The notes: generated by a model from the sequence alone, not told the origin. Positions 45,361 through 57,235 are shown, counted from the first letter of the stretch. The stretch: 64,000 nucleotides of DNA from Eutreptiella sp. 'Long Island Sound 2002' (GCA_964036045.1 OZ038392.1:35229330-35293329), one strand, 5' to 3'. Numbers and translations: made by a program.

Positions 45361-48300
45361 GCTCCGTGGTCCAGATGCCCGGAAGAGCCAAGGCGGAGTC
45401 CGATGATTGCCTCAAGATTCAGGCATTGAGGGCCAGGCTGAAGCAGAAGTATGGTGATACCTTCTTCAGCGGTAAGCCTGTGTTTCCCCCACCGGTGCGT
45501 GGACCGTATGGCGAGGCCAAGATACGACTGAAGCAGGACCCCCGTGTGTACCGGCACCGGGAGTTTGCCCTGAGGGGCGAGAGGAAAGAGGCCATGGAGA
45601 AGATCCTCCGTGACTTCATCGAGAGAGGCTGGCTTGAGCCGTGCCACTCAGAGTGGGCCTCTCCGTGCTTTGTCGTCCCCAAGAAGGTGGCCGGTGAGTG
45701 GCGGCTCGTGGTCGACTACCGCGGCCTATGCTCAAACGCAGCACGACAGCTATACGCTGCCCCTCATTGAGGACATGCTGCAAAAGCAACACCGGCGGAG
45801 GATCTTCACGGTGATTGACCTGAAACATGGTTATCATCAGATGCCTCTCGCCGAGGAGTCCCGTGCCTGCACAGCCATGAGCACCCCACTTGGACCTCTC
45901 CAGTGGAAGGTGATGCCCATGGGCGTTACCAACGGCAATGCGGCTTTTCAGCGGATGCTGGAGAACCTGCTTGAGCCGGTGCGTGACTGTGCGGACCCCT
46001 TCGTGGACGACGTGATCATCGCGTCCGGGGACCCCAGTATGAGCTACGAGGAGCTCCTGGAGGCACATGAAAGGGACGTCACTCGAGTGCTGGACCTTCT
46101 GGTTCGGCACAAACTCACGGGCAGCAGTGACAAGGCCACCATTGCGGTAAGCGAGGTGGTCTTCGCTGGCCACGTAGTCGGGAACGGGCAGCGAAAGCCC
46201 ATACCTGGCAAGGTGGCTGCGATTGAGCACTGGGAAAAGCCCAAAACGGTCTCTGAGCTACGGGCGTATCTGGGGTTCTGCAACTACTACTCGGGGTATA
46301 TCAAGATGTATGCCGAGTATGCAGCCCCCATGACGACCATGCTCAAGGGCAACCGAGAGGAGACCAAGAAGGGGTCCAAGAAGGCTCTGGTCTGGGATCC
46401 TGATTCCGACCGTGCCTTTGAGGGGATGAAGCAAGCGATGCTATCCGCAGTGGGTCTGCACCTCGTGGATCCCGACCAAGGGTTCGTCCTGCGCACCGAT
46501 GCTTCCGACTACGCCGTAGGCGCTGTGTTGGAGCAAGTGCTTGACGATGGGAGGCACGTGCCCGTGGCCTTCTGGAGCCCAGTCCTGGCAGAAGGCCAGA
46601 GACGGACGTGGACGCCCCGAGAAAAGGAGGCGTATGCCATCGTCATGGCTCTCAGGAAATGGGCTGGGTACATAGCCCGCCATCCCGTCACCGTCTGCAC
46701 CGACCATCAGAGTCTGCAGTCGTGGCACAAGGAGCACGTGGACACACCCTCTGGTCCCGCCTCCCGACGGGCAAGATGGCATGAGACCTTGGCCAAGTTC
46801 GACCTCACGGTTGTGTATATTCCTGGTAAGGATAACACCGTGGCGGACTGTCTCAGTAGGTGGGCCTATCCCGCCAGCAAGGGCATGACGAATATCTCTG
46901 CCCATGGCGATGAGGCTGAGACCGCTGAAGCCAAGAAGATCATTGAGATGGAGCGCCTGATGGAGGAGGAGGGTATTAAATGCTTCGTCGTCATGGCTGC
47001 GGATGCCCCCCTCAGAAAGAGGGTGAGCAGAGCGGTCAGAGTACTCGCCCCTGAGGGAGCTGAGTCCGACAAGCACCTCTTCCCGGAGTCTTGCCTCCAG
47101 GACGACTGGACCAACGACTACGCCAAGTCTGAGGCCTTTGCGGCCGAGTATAGGGCTGTGACCGACCCTGATGATGGGCAGAAGTGGCCAAAGGGGCTGA
47201 CTGAGGAAGATGGCAAGCTCTACCGAAATGGTAAGCTGCTAGTACCGGAGTCCCGGGTGCTCGAGCTATGTGAAGCTTGGCACCACCACATGCTGCACCC
47301 CGGGGTCAAGAAAGAAGCCCTTGACATGCAGCGTCGGTTCGAGATCGACCATATCGTTCTCTACACCGCCATCAAGAAGGTCAGGAAGGGTTGCTCGGTC
47401 TGTCAGGCCTGCAATTCTGATAACCGGAACGTCAAGGGGGAAGCCCAATGGACCCCGGTTCCTGACCAGCCCATGGAGAGCGTGGCCATGGACGTCTTCT
47501 CCATGCCCGAGGTGCACATTGGCAAGGAGACCTTTGACTGTGTGGTTCTCTGTGTGGATCGCCACAGTGGCTACGTAGTAGCCGTTCCGGCACGCAGAAA
47601 GGGGTTGCTTGCCAAGGAAGTGGCAGTCATGATGATTCGTCATTGGCTGACCGTCTTTGACATCCCCCGCACCATTTGCAGTGACCGAGGGCCCCAGTTT
47701 ACTGGTGGCTGGTTCAAGGCTATGTGTTCCCTCATGGGAACACGTCATGCCAAGAGCGTCGCCTATCTCAGCCGGTCTAACGGCCGAGCTGAAGTGGCTG
47801 GACGGCAGCTGTTGGAGAAGCTGCGCAAGATTCACATCACCAATCCACGGCGGAACTGGTTTGAGGAGATGTGGCCTGCTCTGAAGGCCCATCATGACAC
47901 CCCCACACCGGGTGGTTTGTCCCCTCACCAGATTCTGTTCGGCAGGGACCCCCTTGGTCGGGGACTTCCCTTGTCTGGTGATGGTATGGCCATGGACGCC
48001 AAAGAATTCTTCGCGCGGCAAGAGCAAACGGCGCGGGACATCCGCCAGCAGCTCGAGAAGGAGCATGCTGAGCGTCAGAAGTCCGCCCCGAGCCCGACAG
48101 CGCAGAAGTTCAGGGTGGGAGACCCGGTGTGGGTGATCAGACCCCGCCCCATGGGCACCCACCGCACCAAGACCTGGTTCACACCCGGAGAGGTGGTCCG
48201 CAGGATTGGTGAGGACACCTACCGCATCAAGGTGGGTCACGGACAGTTCCGGGAGCGCCACGAGAGTCAGCTCCGTGTGCGGGAACCCGACCTCTGTGGT

Positions 48301-48603
48301 CAACCTGTGTCCCTGAGCTATGCCGCACATGAGGCCGATTCGGACGACGACTATGCTGAGCAGGACGACTATACTGTCGAGAAGATCCTGGCTCAGCGTC
48401 CGAACGCCTCGGCAGCCGGAGGTCTGGAGTTCAAGGTTCGTTGGCGAGGCTATGGGCCGTCCCACGACACCTGGGAACCCGTCTCCTCGTTCGTGCCGCG
48501 GGTCAATACTCCCTTCATGGAGTACATTCGCAAGCACAAGACCAAGATCCATGTCTCGGACTTGGCAGCACTCACCCGGGCGATTGCAGCCAGGGGTGTC
48601 TGA
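45361..48603 (+). CDS. pol: Element 2 Pol: RT, RNase H, integrase, chromodomain
   Basis: After a frameshift near 45725 a single frame of about 960 codons runs to TGA 48601-48603. RT motifs are VVDYRGL (45711) and the catalytic FVDDVIIASG (46000). RNase H has RTDASDYAVGAVLEQ (46495). Integrase has the zinc motif WHHHMLHPG ... CSVCQAC (47279-47410), then MDVFSMPEV, CSDRGPQFTGGWFK and NGRAEVAGRQ for the catalytic D, D, E. A chromodomain (FKVRWRGYGPSHDTWEPV) lies near 48358-48540. This copy reads across the linker that carries TGA in element 1, which shows the intact arrangement. Confidence 0.85.
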
Positions 48604-50068
48604 ACAGCGCCCTGAGCTCTCCCCTGATGCATCTTGAGCGCTTATGAGGCCGACGGATCGTCCCTTGCTTGCTTGCTCTATTACATCTTTCGGTGACCTG
48701 CCATCAGAGTGGCCATATAACCCCCCCCTGCTGAATCCAGAGGAGGATGGCCCCTCTCTTCAACTTCTATTCGTCACTCCCCCCCCTGCTGAATCCTTGG
48801 GAAACCAGGTAGGGCGACTGACCTATTTTCTGAGCTCTTGGGGCCTTGAAGGCCATACGACGTTGAGCAACGGATGCCGCTGTCATCGGCATTGCGATGT
48901 TTTGGTGTGTGGTCTGGTTCCATGGCACTTGCGGAATCCAGACCAGTCTACGTGTGTCAGCTGACTATATATGGCCTGAACTCAGGCGTTTTCCTGTCCA
49001 CCCTCCTGCACATGCCTTATTCTAACCAGGGCGTGGTTTGGCGCTCTGTCCAGAGTGTTTTTACACGCCTATTACCCCGCTTATTGCTTGTCTTTCTGTT
49101 CCCCAAGATATGTGCATCTGTATGTCAGCCCATCACTGAAGTGTGGACTGTTTTCCCCCCCCGACGGGATGTGAATCGACTACGAAGGCGCCCTGAGTCG
49201 CCGTTTACATGTTCTTACATAGGGTCCAGCTTGGGCCAGTACCTAAGTACAGATTCTTCTGTTTGAGTGCCCGTGATACCGTGTGCCCTATTCGCTGTGA
49301 TGTGGAGATCCTGATGGCGCCAGGCGGGAAGCCCAGTTGCCTGACTACACTCCCAGCAGTCCGCCACTGTCAGTCCCAGTGTAAGCCTGCCGACTCGCAG
49401 ACGCACTTGCAGTCGGATGCCGGCCTCCGGTGCTCCTGACCTCGGTCAGTCTGCCTGGGAAACTGGTGGTTTGAGGAGTCGACGCCTCCGCCGACACTGC
49501 ATGAGGACTCCCTCATGTATGGCCTTCGTGGTAATAGGGCGAGGGGAAAGACGGCCTTGATGCCTGATCCCTCAAGGAGGAGCTCGTTCGGCTGTACCAC
49601 TCTGGACTCGCGTCGTATGGATATGGACATGGTGCGCCCGAGGAAGGACACGTGGGGACTCTCCCCCAGCCGGCGGGCCTTGGGAAGCTTGGGGTAGCCT
49701 GATGGATCTTTGTGGTCGCTCTTGACCTGTGGGACCAACTCGGTCGTCGTGTGACGCCTATGTTGGCCGTGTATGCCACTGCCACTGTGGTGGTGACCGT
49801 AGCAGCCGGCACCCGGTGCGCCTGGTATGGGTTAACGGGTCCTTTGAATGCCGAACAATCGCCGCCAGGACCCGGGACTTGATATTTGATACTATACTTG
49901 CAGTTACTAACAGCTACAGCACCGTACCTGTCTTACTGTGGGATTTGGGCAGCCTAACCTGCGAATCAGCCTGAAGTGAGGATGTGACAACCCCCCCCCT
50001 TCAGGAAATAGTCCTGGGTACCCGCTGCCATGCGTGGGTGTTATCGAGCCCCCCCCAGGGTTTGCTCT
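48604..50068 (+). other. 3' non-coding region of element 2
   Basis: 1.5 kb without a credible gene. CCCCCCCTGCTGAATCC occurs twice (near 48722 and 48780). Confidence 0.5.
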
Positions 50069-50079
50069 AAGCAGGGGGG
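50069..50079 (+). other. Polypurine tract of element 2
   Basis: AAGCAGGGGGG directly precedes the 3' LTR start TGAAGC. It resembles the tract of element 1. Confidence 0.65.
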
Positions 50080-53000
50080 TGAAGCGGTACCCAGAACCCC
50101 ATGGCTAGGGTAAGGCATACAACCGGTCTCCGGTCCACTAACCTCATGCACGGAAGGGAAGACCGGTCTCCGGTCCACTAACCCCATGTACGGAAGACGC
50201 CCGTTGACGCCCGGTGCGAGCCCGGCGGGAGCGGGTCCTGTGCCATAAAGCCCCGCATCGGCAACCGATGCGTCACCAGCGGAGATTTGTATATCAGAAT
50301 ATCAGGAATCAACAGGGTTTTATTTTCATATTGTTTCCGTCAATTTTTACGCTTCCGTTCTGATATTCACTGTTTTGAAAGCTGGCGGTTAGCTCGCGAC
50401 TTTAGCGTAACCGCCAGTTTAACTGTTATATACAGATATTTTAGCGCAAATCGTGACGAAGACTCTAAAGTCTACAGGAATTGCATTGATGCATCCGCAA
50501 TTTTCACATTCTACACTCGCAACCTTAATCCGAATTTTTCAGGATGTCGAAATCGGATTTTCGACTTCGACATCCCCGCACTTGATTTGACCTCTTTCGA
50601 GTGGACCTACGTGCTTCCCTATGCACGAATCAACTTTCCTTTTATTTTGCCCTCCATTTGTCTTGGAGATATGGGCAAAACAAAGTTGATTCGTGAGGCC
50701 ACTTGTGAAGGTCATACCTCGTGCCGCTTGCGAGGAATGACAATAAGGAAACGTGGGATGTATTCACAATACTCCCGACGTAATTTAGGAAGCATTATAC
50801 GCCTTGCGTCTCCACACGTGCGCGCTAGCGTAATGGATCATGGTCAAGAGGGTAGAGCTTGCATTGTAACTCTTTGGCCATGATATTGCGTGCGTTAAGA
50901 TAACTTTCGAGTGTAGCGCGCGAGTGTTGGTGTTGCATAGGAACTCTCCTTGAGTTCCTATGAGCGATTGACACAAAGTTATGCCCTTGGAGGGGCATGA
51001 CATATCGTGGGGGGAGCTACCTTTTTGGGCAATATGGAGTATGTGCCTTGTGTTGTGTTGCGTGCCCATTTGGCGGGTCCATCGCTCCAAGCCAAACCCG
51101 CCAATGGACCTCATATTGCGCAAGCCCCTTCCCCATACTCCTTACGATCAATTGCAAGCCTAACCTTTGTGGAGGGAAGCTTGTGTGGCGATCCCAAAGC
51201 GATGCGTTGGGAACAAGGTGTGTGTTTTGCAATTTTCCATAATTTCATGTGCCCACTTGGGAAGTAGCGCTCCTGACCTTTCAAAGCGTCCCAAGTGGAG
51301 CACATATGTGGAATCGAAGGTCATTGGTGTCAAGTCATTGTGTTTAGAAGGATTGGTCGATTACTCAATCCAAGCCGAAGATATTATAATATAATTGTGC
51401 ACCTTTCAAGGCACTTTTGTGTGTCTTATCACCAATTTTGCTGTTTTTTGCCCGTCATGATGTCAAGTGGCGACCGTGTATCTCAACGTTGCGCCCAATT
51501 GACATCATGACCCAAGTATGTCATGAGGGTACATACTTCGGTGCCCAACATATCTTGGACCCGGCGAATAACTCCTCTTGGGCTTGGCATACCGTGGCTG
51601 CCATGTTGGCAATTTGGGACTATCCCAAATCATGGGCTCACTTGGCAACCCTGCCATTCCCAATACCGGAGGAGTTGGGCAACGCCCAAAAGATATGTTG
51701 GACACATATGACTTGATACCAATCCTATGGCACACTCCGGTCCAAGTCGGGCATGTGCCTCATTTGCCCCAACCATGAGTGTGCGCATTTTCGGCCATTT
51801 TGAGCAATTTTCCACATTTTCTGCCCGCCGTGCACTATGTTCAGCCCACCCGTGCACGCCGGACGCATGGACCAATGGACCATATATGACATGGGTGTTA
51901 CGCATATTGGTCCCCATGGTTCACACACCACGTGGGCGAAGCGGAGCAACCTTCGTTAAGGCGCTAGCCCAAAGTGAGTGTGGGCAATTTTGCCATTTTG
52001 GCATTTGTGGACCCAATTGGGATTGTCACCACGCCGAGTGGCATGGAGATCTTTGAGAGCCAAGTACATGGGAGTCTCCATTGGACTCCCGGTGGATCGC
52101 GTATGGAATGGCGGATCCGATCTCCAAGCCGGCGTGGAGATATATTATTGGGAGCACCCCGAATTTTGGCTCATTTCGGGCAGCCAAAATGACCCCCTTT
52201 TGGGCCCCCAATTTTAACCCCCCCGTGTGGTCAATTGGCGGTCCCATATGTCTCTGCCCACAGAGAGCCCGGACCTAATTCCAAGTTGTACACTCAGATA
52301 TAAGTCCTAGGTCCTGCCTCCTACCCTGTGGACCATTGGCCTTGCCCTGGCCGGGCGAGCCACGTGTAAGAATGATGCCAATTTTGGTGATTTTGGCATC
52401 ATGACCCCACTTGACGAACCCGTGGTGCCCTGATGCCGGGACCTCAGAGGGAACCAGGTTGGGTGAGGGCTCCAGGGAGTTCGTATTCGAAGGGCATAGG
52501 GTCTGTTGCCTCGTCCCTACCTCTGGCGGGTCCGGACGAGGGGTCAATTTTGGAGATTTTTGAGCTAATATCAGTTTGGGCTGAAACAGCCCATTTTCAG
52601 CTACCAACTCCTGGATGATAATGGCGGGGCCATATCTCTGGCTCAGAGAGGAGTTGGGACCTGCTGTTAAGGGAGCATAGGGAGCCACTGCCGGTTGGCC
52701 TTGGAGCCCCTTGGTTCTGAGGAAATCGCCTGTGGCTGGGCGGGACACCTCCCCTATTGGCAGGGTTTCAGGGTCCGGACTGAGCAGGGCATGGGTTGTG
52801 TTTGAGCCCCCGCCCCCACCAGCCACTGAGAGGGTCGGACCTGGGATTGGGATATGAGTTAGGACTGATTGTCTATTGTCCTGTGATGCCCTTACCCCAG
52901 TCCAGTCTTAACCCCAGGTGTACATATCCTGATGTGTTGCTGTACATACTTTCGTTCCCTTGTTTCAGAGTGGCAAGGATCCTGAAACGCTTTGTCACAT

Positions 53001-53105
53001 GACACGAGCGTATTGATGCCCTTGTGAGCGTAGTGCTTTGCCTGCCTGCTCACCTGTGCGTGTCACCGCAGCGTCCCGTGGCCGGCCCCCCACGGGAGAG
53101 CGTCA
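50080..53105 (+). repeat. 3' LTR of element 2
   Basis: 3026 bp, the same length as the 5' LTR, differing by about 1% by eye. It ends GAGCGTCA, followed by the ATAT duplication and gene A. Confidence 0.9.
50542..50575. repeat. LTR hairpin, element 2 3' LTR
   Basis: Same 10-bp stem and 14-nt loop as at 36334. Confidence 0.65.
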
Positions 53106-54929
53106 ATATGGTTTGATAACCTGAGGCGTTACAGGTCGGGAGCTGATCCCCATTCACCCGACTTAACCCTAAACTGTACAGCTGTTGCTGTTTTGCACAC
53201 TACTGCCCTACCTGCATACCGGGGTCTGCCGGAGCTGGCCGAAATTGGGGCCAGGGTACCAAAGGTTGCTGATGACATCTTTCGCTCACATAGAGCATTG
53301 TCTGATCGTATTGATGTTGCCAACCAAGGTGTTCAGAGAGTTTGGGTTCGTACTCCTTTGGATATTGACAGAAAAAATGTTCGTTCCCTCAACTGGAGAC
53401 CCTTTTTCCTGTCTGACCTCCGCTCCGGCACACACAAAGAGCTTTTGCAACTTGTGGTTGATTTGTCATGTGTGGAACACCGCACCAGACACTGTGTTCC
53501 GCTGCTTGTGGACATGAAAATACACTTTGCCCTACTTAAGCTGTGTTATAGTGCTGCTTATGTTCCCTGGAATGTACGGCAATTACTGTTGGGTTTTCCT
53601 TTGGTGTACGGAGTATGGCATAGCTATAAGTATTGCGTTGAATTGATCTACAGGGCGTTCCTGCCGTTCATTAAGTTTTTGGAGCAGGGGAATAGCCTTC
53701 AGGTTGGGTCTATCCTCCCTCACAAGGTCAAGGTCATCCATATGGAGAAGACGTTGCTTGGACTCATGCTAGCCACATCGTCCAATAGAGGCAGACTAGA
53801 TGAGCGCGTCACTTCCCTGCTCAATAGCCAGCGGGACTTGACACCCATTCAGCGCAAGGGTTTGCGAATGTTATTAGCCCTTAAGACTTTGCTGTACACA
53901 TACTATCCAGCTGCTTTTTTGGTTCGTGAGTGCAACTGGGAGGGACGGGGGGCAGGTTCCGGTATTGTAGCTAAGCAGGCACTTGAGATGTCCCTACTGC
54001 TCATGCTGAACATCCTAAAGCCCGAGGAACAGTTAACCACGGAGTATGTGAAAACCACCGCTGTTGCTCTTTTGTTTTGGAGTCAGTAGCATTCCGCCTC
54101 CCTAGGGTGTATCCACTTTGAGGAGCTGGGTGAGGCACTTCTGAGTCGGTTCTCAGCCCACTGTCGCCGCAACACTGCCTGTACTAGTGTCCAACAGTCG
54201 TCTAATTTATTTTTGACACTTCCCCCTGTCCAACCGGGAGAGAAAGTTTTGCGTGGTGTGCTGACTGAGAGATCCGTGGCAATGTTCTCTGCCAATCTTA
54301 AACAATTCATCTTCACAGCCCATACACAGAGCCTGCCCATTTGTGTTCCCGTTCCGGACTATAAAGTTGAGGTGAGAAGACTGGATGCAGTTGAGGATTT
54401 GACGTTCCCCGGTACCATGTCTAGGACACGAATCACCACAGACCGTTTAAAAGTGGTTCTGTTGCATGCAATGCAAAATCTGGTTGCCCGTACCAGGGTT
54501 CCTGAGGGTGTTGAGGAATTTTTACAGACCAATGCACCTGCCCGCACTGCTGCCGAGCAAGGGGTGTTGCGTACTGCACATGCTTCTATCCGCACTGCCA
54601 ACCGTGCACCGCCTGCTGCTCCTGGTGGAATTGCCTTGCCCCCAAAGCCACCCCCGAAGCCCCGAGCCAGAGGCCCCCAGTACCCCCCCCGCCCAGTACC
54701 CCCCCCCCCCCCGCCCCTGATGATTCCATTGCTGTCGACTCTTGTGATAGTGACCAGGATATTGATTGTGATGCAGACAGCGTTGCCTCCTAGATGAGGC
54801 GGAACACATCGGTGTGGATACCCAGGACTGGGACTGATTTCTGTTTGCAGCTGTGTTTGTCACTGTGGTATGGGTTCTGCCACGCATTGCCAGTGATTTT
54901 GGTGTGTCCATTTGCTGTTTCATGTTTTT

Positions 54930-55088
54930 CTGGGGGAAATTTCGGCCAGACTTGTTGTTTTGTCATATGGCTACCCCCAGAACACAAATGACATAAGGTT
55001 CCGGCCGAAATTTCGGCCAGCCTCTCAGAATGGTATTTGTACACAGTGGTTTGACATGCAGAGCAGTGCTGGCCGAAATTTCGGCCAG
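54930..55088. repeat. Three spaced palindromes between genes A and BD (left arm)
   Basis: Variants of the 20-bp palindrome at 54930-54949, 55001-55020 and 55069-55088 are again 71 and 68 bp apart. They fill the interval between the end of gene A and the ATG of gene BD (55208). Confidence 0.85.
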
Positions 55089-55207
55089 GTTATCCGATTT
55101 TCCTGTCAGGCAGTCCTTTTTGGTCCTTTTTTGGTTGATCTGTGCTTGTTATTTGCTATCTGGGAACTCTCCCCTTCATGAAATGTTGCCCTGTAGCCCT
55201 TTATTTT

Positions 55208-57212
55208 ATGACTGAGCCTGGAGGGGTATCACAGGACATGGCTGTTTCGCCAGATGGTGAGCCTGCAGCAAACAATGGGCAATCTCAAGTGCAATCCTAG
55301 TCTCAAGTGGACCAGGCGAGCACAGAGGGACTTCAAAAGAAGCCTAAGGCCGTACCAAAGAAAAATTCATCATCCTCCATCAAGTTATCCGACCGGGTTA
55401 CGTCAACGACGAAAATAAGGGTACGGTGGGATCAGATTATTGTCGACCACGACCGAAAATCTGGGCAGGTCCGTAGGATTTCGGATCGCGTGCAACGCCG
55501 CTACGACGATCTGAAGGCAGCCCCGCCTGTGGATTACATCCAGGATCTTCTTTTTTATAAAGTCACTCGTATGTGTGTTGTGGTATTCTTCTCGATAGTA
55601 CTGTTTTCGCGTCTGAATTTTCGACCCTGCAGTTCCGAATATTCCTGTTGCACAGCCACTCAATGGGTTCTGTTGGGGGGTCAGCATGTTTACACTGCTG
55701 CCCAAAAACACAAGACCGAATTTGAGATGAAAAATATGGAGACTCCGGATTGGACCCTGGTATTTGGTGGTTATGAAGTCAAATAGGACTGCCCCTTGCG
55801 GACTAGGCGCCGGCTTGCAGGGTTGCATCAAATCCAGACCACTGCTGGCTCAGCATCCACCTCATCGGAGCAAATGTCCCTACTCCTGGATAGGCTGGAG
55901 GATGAGGATGCCAATGAGTAAACCCTGTACCATCACATTACTGTTATGCTTGAAGAGTGTGGTGTTACTGCTGAGGAAGGCACTGTGGTGTGTTTCGTTT
56001 ATTAATTCGGTTTTGTCGATCGACCTGGCCGAAATTTCGGCCAGCTTCTGTGTTCCACATGTTCTCCTGTGCAGAGTGCTGTTGCCAAACGGTGGGGTGG
56101 CGTTGGGCGTTTGGTGAAATTTGTGGGTATTGCTTCAATAGACGCCATGGCAGCCATGGAAAAGCATGGACTACATCCCGCATTGGGTACGTTCAAGGAA
56201 GTGGAAGGCATCACGCCTGACCGACTTCGCGACATCATAGGTTACATGGATGGGACAAAAAGTACCCTACCTAGTCTCAAAAAAATTATAAAAGATGTTA
56301 AAAAGGCACAGATGTGGTCCTGGCACATTCTTCATCCCGAGTCGGTTACCAATTAGCTTGTGAACAACACCAGAGGTATGTTTTGGTCAAACAGGGGTTT
56401 GTGTTTGAATAAATCGACCGACCTGGCCGAAATTTTGGCCAGCTTGTGTGTCGTTCAATGAATGCACAATAGGAGCCCACCCTGTGACACCACCTCTCTG
56501 GAGCTACACTTGGTACTATCGAGATGGCCAAAAGGCAGTGCGCTATTGCATCACACCTGAAGGTAGCCTATGGCAGTTGGACCTGGACTGAAGAAAACCC
56601 CTGGCCCCCGTGGTCAGCAGTAATTAAGGCCCCTCTTTGGAAGGAAACCAAATATGAGGGGTTGCGGGGATTGTTGCAGAAGCCTGTTGCTAAGCCTGTT
56701 TGTGAAAAATCTGATACTGGTCTGGTCAGTATCCAGTGTGCTAGGGAGTCCCTCGTTGAGTCCAGCACAGGCAAACTCATTGCAGAGTCAGGCCGTGTGG
56801 AACTGATGGCAATGCGTTGTGGAGTCCCTGTTCCCAGTATCATTATTTCACTGCCCTTTGCTGCTTGTGTCATTGAGGTGCCCCGCCTCTATACAGCTGG
56901 TTTGCATAAGCTGGTTGCGCAGCTGCTTTTGTCTGGTGTGCCTGTGTTCATTGCGGGTGAGTCTGCTGATGTGAAAGCCACTGTTGCTGCTTTGAAGGCC
57001 ACTGTGGCTGAAGATATGCATCAGTGTGATGCTGCAATTTACAATTTGTCGAGCAAGGCCCCGCTGTACACTTCTACGTCCCATCTGGTTTCCGTTTGTT
57101 CTGCCACTGCCTTTGATAACAGGCTGCCCCGTTACGTGGCTTTTACTGAAGGACCCATGTCGTCTGTGATGCCTGTTGAGATATTCCCATTTCTTTTGAG
57201 CCTGGTTCTGGG
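55208..57212 (+). CDS. Gene BD, left copy: spliced, ParB/sulfiredoxin-like GGQH protein, truncated
   Basis: Start ATG 55208. The predicted exons are 55208-55568, 55656-55987, 56075-56375 and a last exon from 56473 or 56504. Introns are GT-AG, of 87, 87 and 97 (or 128) bp, and preserve frame. Four in-frame codons, TAG 55298, TAG 55784, TAA 55919 and TAG 56354, fit Gln. With the 56473 acceptor the protein ends at TGA 56589-56591 (370 aa). With 56504 it joins a long frame that reads on to the axis, giving a truncated larger protein. The N-terminus is Gln/Ser/Lys-rich. A segment VQRRYDDLKAAPP followed by LLGGQHVY resembles ParB/sulfiredoxin-fold nuclease-like proteins (inference). The remainder is unrecognised. 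Confidence 0.6.
56025..56044. repeat. 20-bp palindrome in intron 2 of gene BD (left)
   Basis: Exact CTGGCCGAAATTTCGGCCAG, lying 30 bp before the predicted 3' splice site. Confidence 0.85.
56423..56442. repeat. 20-bp palindrome in intron 3 of gene BD (left)
   Basis: One-mismatch copy (CTGGCCGAAATTTTGGCCAG) within the predicted third intron. Confidence 0.8.
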
Positions 57213-57235
57213 ACCAGAACCAGGCTCAAAAGAAA
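57190..57235. repeat. Axis of the inverted repeat, 2-nt spacer
   Basis: GGTTCTGG (57204-57211) is followed by GA and then CCAGAACC (57214-57221). The match continues outward on both sides for kilobases. The axis lies within the coding sequence of gene BD, so the gene reads straight into its own inverted copy. Confidence 0.9.

Larger units (their letters stand above)
35872..53105 (+). mobile_element. LTR element 2, Ty3/gypsy chromovirus, 17.2 kb
   Basis: A complete element with 3026-bp LTRs (TG...CA), flanked by ATAT at 35868-35871 and 53106-53109. It encodes a long Gag, protease, RT, RNase H, integrase and chromodomain, closely related in order and motifs to element 1 but with longer gag and LTR. 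Several frameshifts in gag and pol make it defective. No tRNA primer-binding site starting TGG is visible right after the 5' LTR. Confidence 0.9.
22229..54793 (+). pseudogene. Gene A, left copy, split by two LTR elements; possible transposase
   Basis: Three coding pieces remain (22229-22538, 35740-35871 and 53110-54793), which follow one another in the same order as the uninterrupted right copy. I do not recognise the family for certain. Features seen are a Cys cluster (CNCWCGYNWG), a CISFDN-type motif followed by LTLNCTAVAVLHT, a conserved-looking core (LVDMKIHFALLKL, YGVWHSYKYCVELIYR), a Pro-rich linker over a C-run near 54680, and an acidic Asp/Ser tail. The FDN and core pattern recalls DDE-transposase-like proteins of large DNA transposons, but this is inference. 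TAG at 54087-54089 replaces a Trp (TGG) of the right copy. C-run length changes the frame near 54700, possibly an assembly problem. Confidence 0.6.
20607..57212 (+). repeat. Left arm of giant inverted repeat
   Basis: After removing the two LTR elements (22539-35735 and 35872-53105 plus target duplications), about 6.2 kb of this arm matches the reverse complement of 57213-64000. Substitutions are about 1-2% by eye. Near the axis, paired positions sum to 114425, for example 56524 with 57901 and 56069 with 58356. The left limit is unknown because the right arm runs off the window. Confidence 0.9.

Noticed and set aside
53160-53180. Telomere-type word CCCTAAA
   Set aside because: A single copy inside gene A coding sequence, not a tandem array.
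53235-53254. Another copy of the 20-bp palindrome
   Set aside because: Degenerate, inside the gene A coding frame (ELAEIGA), and outside the 70-bp spacing. Possibly coincidence or an old trace.
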